A DNA stretch of 64,000 nucleotides from Lentisphaera profundi (GCF_028728065.1 NZ_CP117811.1:1240001-1304000), one strand, 5' to 3'; shown: positions 1 through 8,622, counted from the stretch's first letter. Notes: generated from the sequence alone by a model not told the origin. Program-made: numbers and translations.

Positions 1-847
1 TGATTTGTTGGAAACCTTTTGGCCAATGAACAATCAGAGGTACTTTTGTTCCTTCATCATAAAGATGCTGCTTGGCTCTAGGCATCTGGCAACCGTGATC
101 AGTAAAGAAAAATACAATGGTATTATCCCATAACTCATATTCTTTCAAAGCTTTAATAATTGATCCAACTTGGCTATCGCAAAAGGCGACCTGTTCGTAA
201 TGGCGTGCTATGGCATTGCGCATAACAGCATTATCGGGATACTGAGGAGGCACATTTACTTCACGCTCTTTTACACGACTGTAAGCAGGATATTTACTGC
301 CCGCTTCCCCCTGATACTTGCCTCCCGAAAGCTGTATTTGACCAAAGAACTTTTTCCCTTTAAGCTGCTCAAGCCAGCTCAGATCATGGGCCTTTAGGTG
401 ACTGGAAACAATTTTTTTAGAAGGCCGTTTGAACTCAGGAGAATACAAATCACTCAGTTTATAAGAAAAGTTATAATCCGTTTTTTCTTCATTAAAGGTA
501 AGGTAAGCCGCTTGGCGAAATAGTTGCGGAATTGTCGTAATGCCTTTAGGAAGGGGCTTCTTTATCATAGTGCGGTGCTCATGCAGACCATGGCTTGTCT
601 GCATGGTTCCAGTAATTAAGGCAGAGCGACTTGTCGAACAAACTGGCGCCGGCATATAGACACGTTCAAACTTAACTCCATTTTTCGCCAGCATGTCGAT
701 ATTGGGCGTGGCTACCGTCTTATCTCCATAACAGCCCATCCAGTCACTCATATCATCAACGTATATCCACAAAACGTTTGGAGCTTCTCGCGAAAAAACT
801 GCATGACTTAAGGTGAAAAGAGCAAGTATTGCTACTATTTTGTTCAT
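1..847 (-). CDS. Sulfatase (arylsulfatase family), 3' end outside window
   Basis: This is the first 282 codons of an exported sulfatase; the gene continues past base 1. The start ATG (845-847) is followed by a hydrophobic signal peptide (residues 1-19), the metal-binding Asp pair D31-D32 in a YVDDM context, and the active-site signature CSTSR at 70-74, where C70 would be converted to formylglycine. A second conserved block, FFFTDHG, is visible near residue 250. Family knowledge: such enzymes hydrolyse sulfate esters, usually of polysaccharides, in the periplasm. One oddity is Thr at the third position of the signature, where Pro or Ala is usual. Its upstream region is related to that of the broken sulfatase at 8105 and is interrupted by a small mobile element. 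The substrate cannot be told from sequence. Confidence 0.9.
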   Translation of the reverse strand, partial: MNKIVAILALFTLSHAVFSREAPNVLWIYVDDMSDWMGCYGDKTVATPNIDMLAKNGVKFERVYMPAPVCSTSRSALITGTMQTSHGLHEHRTMIKKPLPKGITTIPQLFRQAAYLTFNEEKTDYNFSYKLSDLYSPEFKRPSKKIVSSHLKAHDLSWLEQLKGKKFFGQIQLSGGKYQGEAGSKYPAYSRVKEREVNVPPQYPDNAVMRNAIARHYEQVAFCDSQVGSIIKALKEYELWDNTIVFFFTDHGCQMPRAKQHLYDEGTKVPLIVHWPKGFQQI

Positions 848-882
848 GAAAATAAGGCCTCTGTTAAATGCTTTCTATAATA

Positions 883-1050
883 TGATTACCCATAAAGCGG
901 GACAAAGCCCCTAATCGCCTGGTCAAGGATCTTGCCAGACAGGCAAACAAAAAGTATATGCCCGTGCGGCGAGCACCTTGCAGGGGAGCTCGAGGGGACA
1001 GCGTCCATCTCGTATGGGTCGCATCATGCCCTTTATTGTGGGTAATCGTG
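883..1050. mobile_element. 168-bp MITE-like element with 10-bp target duplication
   Basis: The sequence TTCTATAATA occurs perfectly on both sides (873-882 and 1051-1060). The element between has imperfect inverted ends: GATTACCCATAAAG on the left and, on the opposite strand at the right, GATTACCCACAATAAAG. It encodes no protein. The related upstream region at 7980-8103 lacks the insert and has one copy of the target, so it acts as an empty site. A REP-like hairpin (931-973) lies inside. The likely mover is an unlinked DDE transposase (inference). Confidence 0.7.
931..973. repeat. REP-like hairpin, family 2
   Basis: The arms GCCAGACAGGCA and TGCCCGTGCGGC face each other across an A-rich loop. 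Related copies lie at 8353, 8499, 15253, 52730 and 54323. This copy is carried inside the MITE-like element. Confidence 0.5.
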
Positions 1051-1060
1051 TTCTATAATA

Positions 1061-1165
1061 GAATTGTCTCGAATAATGCAATTGACACAATTGTTTCAAA
1101 TTCTCATTCATTTGCGATCAAAATCTTACTATGGCAAGAAGTACGATTGGCTTCTTTCTTTGTCT
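1061..1165 (-). promoter_or_regulatory. Sulfatase upstream region shared with 7980-8103
   Basis: Read on the minus strand, this stretch matches 7980-8103 closely over about 85 bases, starting at CCAATCGTACTTCTTGCCAT. It includes CAATTGTGTCAATTG, two CAATTG palindromes three bases apart, a plausible operator. Both copies lie upstream of sulfatase genes whose proteins differ, so the shared DNA is probably a promoter or leader rather than coding sequence. In this copy the distance to the sulfatase start has been lengthened by the MITE-like insertion. Confidence 0.45.
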
Positions 1166-1655
1166 TTCTGTTGATTAAAAATGGCAATGAGTTTTTTAGC
1201 AATTCAGGGTGCTGACCGGTACCTTTGTGACCATCGTGCATTCCGGTGAGCAAAGTATAACGAGCGGGAGCACAATAGGCGCTGCCATAGTAGCGTTTAA
1301 ACTCCATGCCCTGTTGAGCTATAGAGTCGATATTTGGCGTTGTCAGGTGTTTTTGTCCATAGTGACTTAACATTCCTTTGCCGAGGTCATCGGCATAAAT
1401 CAAAATGATATTGGTTTTCTTTTGCATCAAATTCATGCATTTGAAACGGATAATTGTTTTTCCCCAGGGGAAAAAGCCTTCTTCGCCATCGAGTTGATCG
1501 AGTTTTTCCCACATCACGATGCTAGCCTCCTGTAAAACATCGTCGACATTTCTCCAGCTCGGCAAGATGCTCCTAGCAAAGACGCGCAGGGCATTTTCGT
1601 GCTTTAAAAAAAGCTTCAAAAAATCAGCCTCTTTAAGTTCTGTGTTCTGGTCCAT
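1104..1655 (-). pseudogene. Fossil chimera: ECF sigma N-terminus joined to sulfatase fragment
   Basis: This 183-codon reading frame is a composite of three unrelated parts. Residues 1-79 are region 2 of a Rhodopirellula/Verrucomicrobium-type ECF sigma factor (VDDVLQEASIVMWEKLDQLD at 37-56, then FFPWGKTIIRF). From about residue 80 it changes abruptly into a sulfatase N-terminus, with IYADD at 86-90 and the complete signature CAPAR at 128-132. From about residue 162 it reads through the sulfatase upstream repeat at 1104-1165. Sigma region 4 and about 80% of the sulfatase are missing. The simplest reading is that deletions fused neighbouring genes in frame. No function is expected for the product. 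Confidence 0.8.
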
Positions 1656-2185
1656 AATAAAATTCTCTTAGCTTGCTTTCTTATATACTAATTTGCTTAA
1701 AATAAAAACCTGCCACCCTTTTTTAATAAAAGTCAATAATAAGTCCTTTTTTTGTAAAATAGCTTCTCTAGTCTTAAGACAAAAAACAAGAAGATTAACT
1801 TTATTTTACTCATGGATGTAGGAATAAGACGGAAACTAAAGAATAACCTGAATCCGTGAGCTACATTAAGTTAATCCTCTTGATCTTTCGCCTTCATTGA
1901 CTTACAACTTTTTTCAAAAGACCTACGGGTATTCCTGCAAAAAGTTGTAAAGTTCTGAAACCAAAATCCCTACGAGATTATTACAAAGCCAGCTCACGGA
2001 TTCAGGAATAAGTCAAAAAATTAAATTTTGCTGTAAGATTTTCTTAGTTCCAGATAATACAGAGCTAAGAATTAAATGCACAGAGAAGTTTATGAATTAA
2101 GAAGGTCCTTGGCCAAGACTAAGGTCTGTCTTCAAAGAGCTCATAAATTCTTTATTTTTATTGATTAGAATTAAAAGGAATCACT
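1656..2185. other. 530-bp intergenic region with nested inverted repeats
   Basis: No gene is visible. A 16-base perfect inverted repeat (CCTGAATCCGTGAGCT at 1847-1862, its complement at 1991-2006) encloses a second perfect 12-base one (1902-1913 and 1939-1950). A third near-perfect pair lies at about 1788-1803 and 1865-1880. Closer to the oxidoreductase, TTTATGA (2089-2095) and TCATAAA (2141-2147) bracket a further small hairpin. The element at 1788-2016 resembles a degenerate palindromic mobile repeat. The AAGGAA at about 2174 serves as ribosome site for the next gene. Confidence 0.55.
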
Positions 2186-4045
2186 ATGGATCGTCGTCAA
2201 TTTTTCAAAGCTCAAATTGCAGGTACTGCAATTCTCGCATCGTCTGGCTTAGTATTTAAAGCGGAGGCTAAAAATCTTCCCACTCCCAGTGCAGAAAGTC
2301 CGGATATGCTGGATGTGGATGTATTAGTTGTCGGCGGTGGTTCAGCCGGTCATGTAGCGGCTATTCAAGCAGGGCGCATGGGTGCTAAAACAGTTCTACT
2401 TGAGCGTGGTCCACAACTGGGTGGGACGACCACGACTGGTGGCGTTTGCTTCCCCGGACTTTTCCACGCTTGGGGTAAGCAAGTCATTTCCGGTATTGGC
2501 TGGGAACTCATAAAAAAATCGCGGGAAATAGATTGTAAGCCACTTCAAGATTTCTCTGTGGCCAATAAAAGTCATGTTTATTATCATGTAGATATCAATG
2601 CTCAGCTCTATTCACTTTTAGCCGAAGAAGCCTGCCTCGATGCAGGTGTGTCCTTGGCTTATTATCAATTCCCCGAAAAAGTTACTCAAACAAGCGATGG
2701 TTGGCTAGTTGACGTAGTAGGTCAGGGGGTGCGTTACCAATTGCGCTGTAAGCAAATTATCGATTGTACTGGTGGTGCAACGGTGGCGGGAATGCTCGGT
2801 ATGGAACGCATGCGTGGTGAGGAACGTCAGCCGGGGACTCATGTTGTTATCTACAAGGGCTTTGACCGAGCTGTGGTCAACAAGAATAAATCAAAGATTC
2901 AGCAGATGTATAAGCAAGCGATTAAGGAAGGTCGACTTAAAAAAGGTGACACCTGGAGCGGTAATGCTTTTCAAGCCATCAATAGTACGCGTGGAAATGT
3001 CAATCATATCTTTGGTGCGGATTCATCTACTGCAGCAACGCAAACGCAAACCAACCTTGCGGGGAGAAAGTCGATTTTGCGCATGCTCAAGTTTCTAAAA
3101 ACAATTCCGGGTGGTGAAAAGGCCAGTATCGATCGCATGATGACCGAGACGGCTAGTCGAGAAACTTACCGTATTAAAGGGGAAAGAGTTCTCACAGTCA
3201 ATGATTATACCAGTGGACGTGTCTTTAAAGACTCACTCTGTTATTCATTCTATCCCATTGACCTGCATGATGCACATGGCGTCAAACCCAAAAAATTAAA
3301 GCCCGGTGTATTTCCCACCATTCCTAGATCATGCCTAATTCCCAAAGGCTCCAAAAATATCATGGTGGCAGGGCGTTCAGTTTCTAGTGATCGTTTAGCT
3401 AATTCTGCTGCTCGTGTACAGGCGACATGCATGGCCATGGGGCAAGCGACTGCAGTCACTGCGGTACTTGCTGCTAGACAGGGTAAGAGTCCAGGTGAAG
3501 TTGATTTGGATGAAACTCGCAAAGAACTCATTAAGCATAATGCGATTGTGATCGGTGAACTCAAAAGTGCTAAAGCTGAACCTAAAGAAGCTAAAGCTAA
3601 GGAACAAGAAGCCAAAACGCAGACCTTAAATGGCAATAGACTTTTAGTGGATGCGGGGGCAGCTCATGCGATAGGTTCTTGGAAAAAAAGCAGTAATTCT
3701 ACTCCTGCCATTGGTTCGAGCTACCTGCATGACAACAATCAGGCCAAGGGTGAAAATTCTTTAAGTTTCAATATTAAAGTTGATAAGCCCGGTAAATATT
3801 CCATTAAACTCTTTTATAGTGCGCACGAGACCCGCGCCAATAATGTACCAGTGAACGTAAGCATTGGCGATCAAATTAAAGAGCTCCAAGTCAATCAACA
3901 AAAGAGTGATGATGGTGGCTATGTACTTGGTCAATTTGATATCCAAGATGCGGCGAAAGTTGTGATCTCCAATGCAGGAACTGAAGGCTTTGTCATTGTA
4001 GATGGTTTGGAAGTTTCTCCTATTAAAGAAAAAATTAAGATTTAA
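2186..4045 (+). CDS. Exported FAD-dependent oxidoreductase with C-terminal sugar-binding-like domain
   Basis: A 619-residue flavoprotein of the FAD_oxidored (PF12831) type. The N-terminus starts MDRRQFFK, which resembles a twin-arginine (Tat) signal and suggests export of a folded, cofactor-loaded enzyme. The dinucleotide-binding site is VVGGGSAG (48-55) with the ribose-binding Glu at E74, followed by a GGTTTTGG block (79-86). Residues 455-475 are a Lys/Ala/Glu-rich linker. From about 480 there is a beta-rich module similar to the golvesin/xanthan-lyase C-terminal domain found in PVC enzymes. It lies 27 bp ahead of a membrane protein with candidate heme ligands, so the two may form an electron-transfer pair (inference). 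The substrate is unknown. Confidence 0.85.
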   Translation: MDRRQFFKAQIAGTAILASSGLVFKAEAKNLPTPSAESPDMLDVDVLVVGGGSAGHVAAIQAGRMGAKTVLLERGPQLGGTTTTGGVCFPGLFHAWGKQVISGIGWELIKKSREIDCKPLQDFSVANKSHVYYHVDINAQLYSLLAEEACLDAGVSLAYYQFPEKVTQTSDGWLVDVVGQGVRYQLRCKQIIDCTGGATVAGMLGMERMRGEERQPGTHVVIYKGFDRAVVNKNKSKIQQMYKQAIKEGRLKKGDTWSGNAFQAINSTRGNVNHIFGADSSTAATQTQTNLAGRKSILRMLKFLKTIPGGEKASIDRMMTETASRETYRIKGERVLTVNDYTSGRVFKDSLCYSFYPIDLHDAHGVKPKKLKPGVFPTIPRSCLIPKGSKNIMVAGRSVSSDRLANSAARVQATCMAMGQATAVTAVLAARQGKSPGEVDLDETRKELIKHNAIVIGELKSAKAEPKEAKAKEQEAKTQTLNGNRLLVDAGAAHAIGSWKKSSNSTPAIGSSYLHDNNQAKGENSLSFNIKVDKPGKYSIKLFYSAHETRANNVPVNVSIGDQIKELQVNQQKSDDGGYVLGQFDIQDAAKVVISNAGTEGFVIVDGLEVSPIKEKIKI

Positions 4046-4072
4046 GCTAGTAGCTCAAAATAGGATCCATAT

Positions 4073-4978
4073 TTGAAAAATAAAAAACAGCTCGTCAATC
4101 TCTTGGTAGCCAGTACTTTTCTCGTGATGGTGATTTCGGGATTGATGGCTTATTTTAGGCCCTTTTCACTCAAAACTACTGGCCTGCATTCATTGATGGG
4201 CTTCTTCTTTATCCTGCTCATATACCTGCATGTGAAGCATAATTTTAAGGGCTTGAAGAAAAGCTTCCAGGGGAAAAACTTAGCCCTGACTTTTGGCATC
4301 ACAGCGCTTCTTACAAGCCTGTTTATTTGGCAACCTAAGCCAGTGCAGGCAATTCTTGGCTTAAGTAATAATTTGGGAGCAGCTCAAGATCGCTTTGCGA
4401 TGAATGATAATGGCATGATTTATCATTATACCCCGACTCCTAAGTTTAAGCTTAAATTGGAAGTGAGAGCCGGCAAAGGCTATCAAACTCAGGCCCCTCC
4501 TGAAATGGCCATTTGGTTACAGAATCAATCGTCTTATCATATCAAAACTTTGCATAGTACGCAAAAAACTGAAGAGTTGCCATACTGGTCCTGGAAAGTG
4601 AAGGAGTACGAGAAAGCCAAAAAAGAAGCAGACGAAAACGATGGAGAAGTTTTGGCTGTCAGCGGGGCGACTCCCAATAGCTCCTTCGATGCCCGTGATT
4701 ATATCTTACCCGAAAGAAATAAAGAAGCCTTTTATTTAGTGATAGAAGTCAACCAGCCAGGGGATGGCAATAAGTCTTACAAGGATCAACCCAGCCTCAT
4801 CTATAAAGTCGAGATCGATAACAAATACCCCACGGCTTTTCAAGTGCTCGAACTCATGGGCTACTCAAAATACGATGAGCAAGAAGAACGCTGGGAAGCC
4901 TATTACCCCGATGAAACTATAACAAGTGCACTCAAGCTCATTGATAGTGCCTTGCTAACTATTGAGAGAGACAAATGA
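4073..4978 (+). CDS. DUF4405-like membrane protein with DUF2271-like periplasmic domain
   Basis: A 301-residue protein. The start is taken as TTG at 4073 because AGGA (4062-4065) lies seven bases upstream and no ATG gives the membrane segment at the right distance. Three hydrophobic helices (about 8-28, 40-56 and 70-86) match the cytochrome b-like DUF4405 pattern, with His at 39, 53 and 56 as possible heme ligands. Residues 100-300 form a soluble domain resembling DUF2271. It is sandwiched between the FAD oxidoreductase and a sulfatase, overlapping the latter by 4 bp (ATGA), so the three are probably co-translated. A role in passing electrons across the membrane to or from the flavoprotein is an inference. 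Confidence 0.65.
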   Translation: MKNKKQLVNLLVASTFLVMVISGLMAYFRPFSLKTTGLHSLMGFFFILLIYLHVKHNFKGLKKSFQGKNLALTFGITALLTSLFIWQPKPVQAILGLSNNLGAAQDRFAMNDNGMIYHYTPTPKFKLKLEVRAGKGYQTQAPPEMAIWLQNQSSYHIKTLHSTQKTEELPYWSWKVKEYEKAKKEADENDGEVLAVSGATPNSSFDARDYILPERNKEAFYLVIEVNQPGDGNKSYKDQPSLIYKVEIDNKYPTAFQVLELMGYSKYDEQEERWEAYYPDETITSALKLIDSALLTIERDK

Positions 4979-7065
4979 AAAAACGAGTATATTGGACTCT
5001 GTTATTCTTTACGAATCTGTATTTGTTGGCTGCCGAGAAACCCAGTGTCTTGCTGATTAATGTGGATGACTGGAATGATTGGAACGAAGTCTTAAAAGGG
5101 CATCCGCAAGCTATCACTCCCAATATTAAGCGCCTAGCAGAGCGGGGGCTAACTTTTAGTAAGGCCATTTGCGCCTCACCGTCCTGTGTGCCCTCGCGTC
5201 CGGCATTTTTTACCGGTATTGCCCCCTGGCGTTCCGGCAATATTTCCAATGATAATGGTCGTCGGCCTTGGCGTTTTTATTCGGGGTCGAAAGCTGTCAC
5301 TATTCCTAAGCTCTTTTCACAAAATGGCTGGAAAAGCATTGGCATAGCCAAGAATTTCCACAAAGGAGATAAACCCGAGTTTGATACCTACATTCCATCC
5401 ACCAAAAAGGTGACCAAAGTTAAAGGCGTCGGCATCAAACTCAATTCCTCGGCCATTTGGGATGTGGCCGATGTACCTCTTACTGAAATGGCGGACTACC
5501 GAGCGGCGAGTGCAGGCATTGAAAAAATCCAATCGAATGACGACCCGCTATTGCTTTCGGTGGGCATTTATCGTCCCCACGTTCCGTGGATTGTACCGCA
5601 GCAGTATTTCGATAAATACCCGCTTGAAAGTTTACAGCTACCAGAAGCACGTAGTGATGACCTAGATGATCTGCCGGAACGCTTCAAGTTGCTCGCTGGA
5701 TTTGAGGCCAAGTTTGGTAAAGGATACCACGAAAATCTGGTAGAAAAGGGCTATGATAAACAGTTCGTGCGCGCCTATTTGGCTAGTGTAACTTTTGCCG
5801 ACGAGCAGGTCGGACGCCTACTAGATGCCTGGTACGCTAGTCCCCATGCAGAGACGGGTTATGTGGTGCTGTGGAGTGACCACGGTTATATGCTTGGCGA
5901 GAAAAATGCTTGGTCTAAAATTAAACCCTGGTATGATTCCTCACGTAGTAACTTTATTATTGCGGGGCCTGATTTACCAAAAGGCGTGATGTGCAATAAA
6001 GCGGTTTCGCTCTTAGACCTCTACCCAACTCTAATTGACTTGCTTGGCCTACCGAATCCACCCCAAAAGCTCGATGGCAATAGTTTACTAGCATTGCTCA
6101 AGAATCCAGCAATGGACTGGGATAAGCCGGTACAAATGACTTGTCAGATGGACGGCGTGTTTTTCGAATCAATTCTCTCAAATGACTACCGCATGACCCG
6201 ACTGGCTACAGGTGAAACGGAATTGTATAAGCTGTCTTCTGATCCACACGAATTTAAGAACCTTGCCGCCAATCCGGAATATTTGCCTCTTATAAAAAAG
6301 ATGGAAAAACACCTGTCATTTTCTTATCCGGAAATCCCCCAAGACGGCTGGATTGAAGCGGAAGCAATTCCGGCGCAGACTTCGGCTGATTATAAACTCC
6401 GTGGTAATTGTCATTACTCCAGAACGGATGCCCATGCTTCCGGCGGTAAAATGATTTATGCAGACCTCTACGCGGGAAAGGGCAGCTATATAGATTTTGT
6501 TTTAGACCTGCAAATACCCGGGACCTATCGCCTCGAAACTGATATGGCCGCTAGTGGTAGTTTTTTAGTACAGGTAGATGATGTCAAGAACGAAGCGACT
6601 CAATCTGATAAAGGCTATCCAATGAAAAAATTAGCTCAATTTGAAGCGTCAAAATCAATAAAAACACAAGCGCTTGGCGTCATTCGTTTCGACGAGTCTG
6701 GACTCAAAATTATTCGTTTCGTTTCAAAAGTACCGAAACAGCAAATAAAATTTGATCGTCTTCGTCTTCGTCTTCTTCATGATGATCAAGCTAAAGTAAC
6801 TGAACTTGAGTTCGAAGCGCCCAAGAAACAAATTAAGGAGTCCAAGGCTAAGTCTAAAGGGAATATAAAAAAGAATACCTGGGCTTCCCAAGCGCAATGG
6901 AACAAAGAACGACCGGGCTTAGAATGGGTCTTTACTTTTATGGATAAAAATGGCGATGGTATGGTAGATTCAAGTGAGTACAAAGCTCTACAAGAATTCA
7001 AAAAGAAATATGGTAAAAAGTGGCAAGTTCAAGCTCGCAAAGAACTTGAGTCCAAAGCTCTGTAG
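4975..7065 (+). CDS. Exported sulfatase (iduronate-2-sulfatase-like) with EF-hand
   Basis: A 696-residue enzyme with signal peptide 1-20, metal-binding D31-D32 in NVDDW, and the formylglycine signature CVPSR at 71-75. A second metal block, WSDHGYMLGEK, lies near residue 300. This order and wording match the iduronate-2-sulfatase-like branch. The catalytic domain ends near residue 450. A beta-rich module (about 460-605) and a Lys-rich linker follow, then an EF-hand calcium loop (DKNGDGMVDSSE, 657-668), common in Lentisphaera and planctomycete sulfatases. Family role: removal of sulfate from polysaccharides in the periplasm. Its start overlaps the stop of the DUF4405-like gene by 4 bp. Confidence 0.9.
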   Translation: MKKRVYWTLLFFTNLYLLAAEKPSVLLINVDDWNDWNEVLKGHPQAITPNIKRLAERGLTFSKAICASPSCVPSRPAFFTGIAPWRSGNISNDNGRRPWRFYSGSKAVTIPKLFSQNGWKSIGIAKNFHKGDKPEFDTYIPSTKKVTKVKGVGIKLNSSAIWDVADVPLTEMADYRAASAGIEKIQSNDDPLLLSVGIYRPHVPWIVPQQYFDKYPLESLQLPEARSDDLDDLPERFKLLAGFEAKFGKGYHENLVEKGYDKQFVRAYLASVTFADEQVGRLLDAWYASPHAETGYVVLWSDHGYMLGEKNAWSKIKPWYDSSRSNFIIAGPDLPKGVMCNKAVSLLDLYPTLIDLLGLPNPPQKLDGNSLLALLKNPAMDWDKPVQMTCQMDGVFFESILSNDYRMTRLATGETELYKLSSDPHEFKNLAANPEYLPLIKKMEKHLSFSYPEIPQDGWIEAEAIPAQTSADYKLRGNCHYSRTDAHASGGKMIYADLYAGKGSYIDFVLDLQIPGTYRLETDMAASGSFLVQVDDVKNEATQSDKGYPMKKLAQFEASKSIKTQALGVIRFDESGLKIIRFVSKVPKQQIKFDRLRLRLLHDDQAKVTELEFEAPKKQIKESKAKSKGNIKKNTWASQAQWNKERPGLEWVFTFMDKNGDGMVDSSEYKALQEFKKKYGKKWQVQARKELESKAL

Positions 7066-7083
7066 ACAAAAAGGGTGAAAATA

Positions 7084-7967
7084 ATGAACTATAAATTTAT
7101 AAAAGTCACAGTACTTGCTCTTCTATGTGCAGTAAGTTTTGAACATCTATTTGCGCAAGGCTCACAAGGTGGAGCTAAACAACAACCTTTAAATGAAGTT
7201 GATTTCTCTGTCTTTTCTAAAGATGAAAGCATGGATATTTTTCTACTTGTGGGGCAATCTAATATGAAGGGGCGCGGTGCTATAGAGATGAAGCCAGAAA
7301 CGAATAATAGGAATGTGTTTTTTCATTCAAAACAGCGCTCCTGGTACATAAGTCGCGATCCTTTGCATGCTCAGGGAGTTCCAGACCTGCTTGATGGTAA
7401 AGATAAGGCAGGAACTGGCCCGGCCATGAGCTTTGCCAAAACCTTGTTTGAAAAGATCCAAATTTTTCCGCGGCTTTTGTTCCTGCGGCCGTAGGTGGTG
7501 CAGGAATTAATCTCTACAAAGAAGAGGGGAGAGTGTATACTCGCTCCTTGGAGCTTTTATCCGATGCGCAAAAAAAGTCACCGCTTAAAACAGAAATCAA
7601 AGCCATCTTATGGCTGCAGGGTGAATCTGATGCAAGAGATGATGGCCGTTACTTATCTTATGAAAAAAACCTGCTGAGTTTAGTTGATCGTTACAGGAAA
7701 GATTTAAATAATCCTGAATTACCATTTATTGCTTGTACAATTGGCAGCTTTCTCGATAAGAAAAGGTTTGCTCGTACTGAAGAGATTAATAAAATACTCC
7801 TAAGTCTTCCTTCCAAAAGGAAGAATACTGCATGTGTTGACGCTCGTGATATTACAGAGACCATTGGTGATCAGGTGCACTTTAGTAAGGAAGCACAGAA
7901 AGAGATCGGCAAACGCTTTACTGCAGCTTATTTAAAACTACAAGCATCTGAAAATCAGGGTAAATAG
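7084..7967 (+). pseudogene. SASA-family acetylesterase, frameshifted
   Basis: Two overlapping frames together encode one sialate-O-acetylesterase-like (SASA, SGNH fold) protein. ATG 7084 is preferred over GTG 7075 because AAAGGG lies at a suitable distance and a signal peptide follows. The first part carries LVGQSNMKGRG with the catalytic Ser. The second part carries the WLQGESDARD block and DQVHFS with the catalytic His. The frames would join if the run of five T at 7463-7467 had one more T; as it stands, translation stops at TAG 7492-7494. This is either a recent inactivation or a sequencing/assembly indel, because the rest of the second half is undamaged. An intact relative follows at 9795. 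Confidence 0.8.
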
Positions 7968-7979
7968 AGGAAGTCAGAG

Positions 7980-8103
7980 GCCAATCGTACTTCTTGCCAT
8001 AGCGAACTTATGATCGCAAATAAATGAAAATTTGAAACAATTATGTCAATTGCATCATTCGAAACAAGTCCATGGTAAGAAACATTTAATAGAGGCCTTT
8101 TTT
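7980..8103 (+). promoter_or_regulatory. Sulfatase upstream region, MITE-free copy
   Basis: This stretch is the plus-strand relative of 1061-1165, continuing to the AGAGGCCTT block that also lies just upstream of the start at 847. It shows the uninterrupted arrangement, with no 168-bp insert. The conserved part contains TTGAAACAATTATGTCAATT, a possible regulator site. It now precedes a dead sulfatase stub. Confidence 0.45.
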
Positions 8104-8104
8104 T

Positions 8105-8307
8105 ATGAAAGTAGTTATTGCAGCATTAATATTTTTTCTTTAAACTTTTCCGCATTATTTTCTAGGGAGCGACCTGATTTTGTCATTGTTATGGTTGATG
8201 ATATGGGGTACTCGGACATTGGCTGCTACGGGGCTGATGTGATTGAGACGCCTCAGCTTGATCGGATTGCTATGAACGGGAACTTAAGCTTTTTTAAGCT
8301 CAAATAA
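8105..8307 (+). pseudogene. Sulfatase N-terminal stub
   Basis: An ATG at 8105 begins [12 protein letters not shown] and meets a stop. In the neighbouring frame, sulfatase sequence follows: [21 protein letters not shown], with the metal-binding Asp pair, then [11 protein letters not shown]. Homology ends at about 8280, before the formylglycine signature, and the frame runs into repeat-rich DNA. The gene is therefore both frameshifted and cut short, leaving under 60 recognisable residues. Its upstream region is shared with the sulfatase at 1-847. Confidence 0.8.
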
Positions 8308-8352
8308 GATGCTTTAGTATGCCCGCGGGGCCTCCCCGAACACCGAAGGGGC

Positions 8353-8393
8353 TACCACACAGGCAAAAAAGTTATTGCCCGTCTGGCGAAGAC
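8353..8393. repeat. REP-like hairpin, family 2
   Basis: ACCACACAGGCA faces TGCCCGTCTGGC across AAAAAGTTAT, a member of the same hairpin family as the copy at 54323. Confidence 0.5.
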
Positions 8394-8498
8394 CACCCTT
8401 AGGAATCCCAACGCTAGTCACTTCGCGCCCGCGCTTAATTTTAACCTTAGATTTGCTTAAGTTCCCTACCATTACGGGCTCCCCGACCACCGGAGGGT

Positions 8499-8530
8499 GT
8501 TGCCACACAGGAAAAAAAGGTACGGGCAAA
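8499..8530. repeat. REP-like hairpin, family 2, shortened
   Basis: TTGCCACACAGG, an A run and TACGGGCAA match the family pattern but the right arm is truncated. Confidence 0.4.
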
Positions 8531-8622
8531 GATTTTTCAGTATATTCCACCAAAGGTGGAGGATAATGCAGAGAGTCAGAAAGATCATCTCGACCTCGAT
8601 TCGAAACTAATATGAAAAATCA

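Noticed and set aside
958-1215. Small plus-strand reading frame
   Set aside because: It lies across the MITE-like element and the sulfatase upstream repeat and has no recognisable protein features.
1104-1655. Functional sigma-sulfatase fusion protein
   Set aside because: Both halves are truncated, sigma region 4 and most of the sulfatase fold are missing, there is no signal peptide before the sulfatase part and the end is repeat DNA.
3250-3636. 128-codon minus-strand frame
   Set aside because: It is antisense to the FAD oxidoreductase with no protein features of its own.
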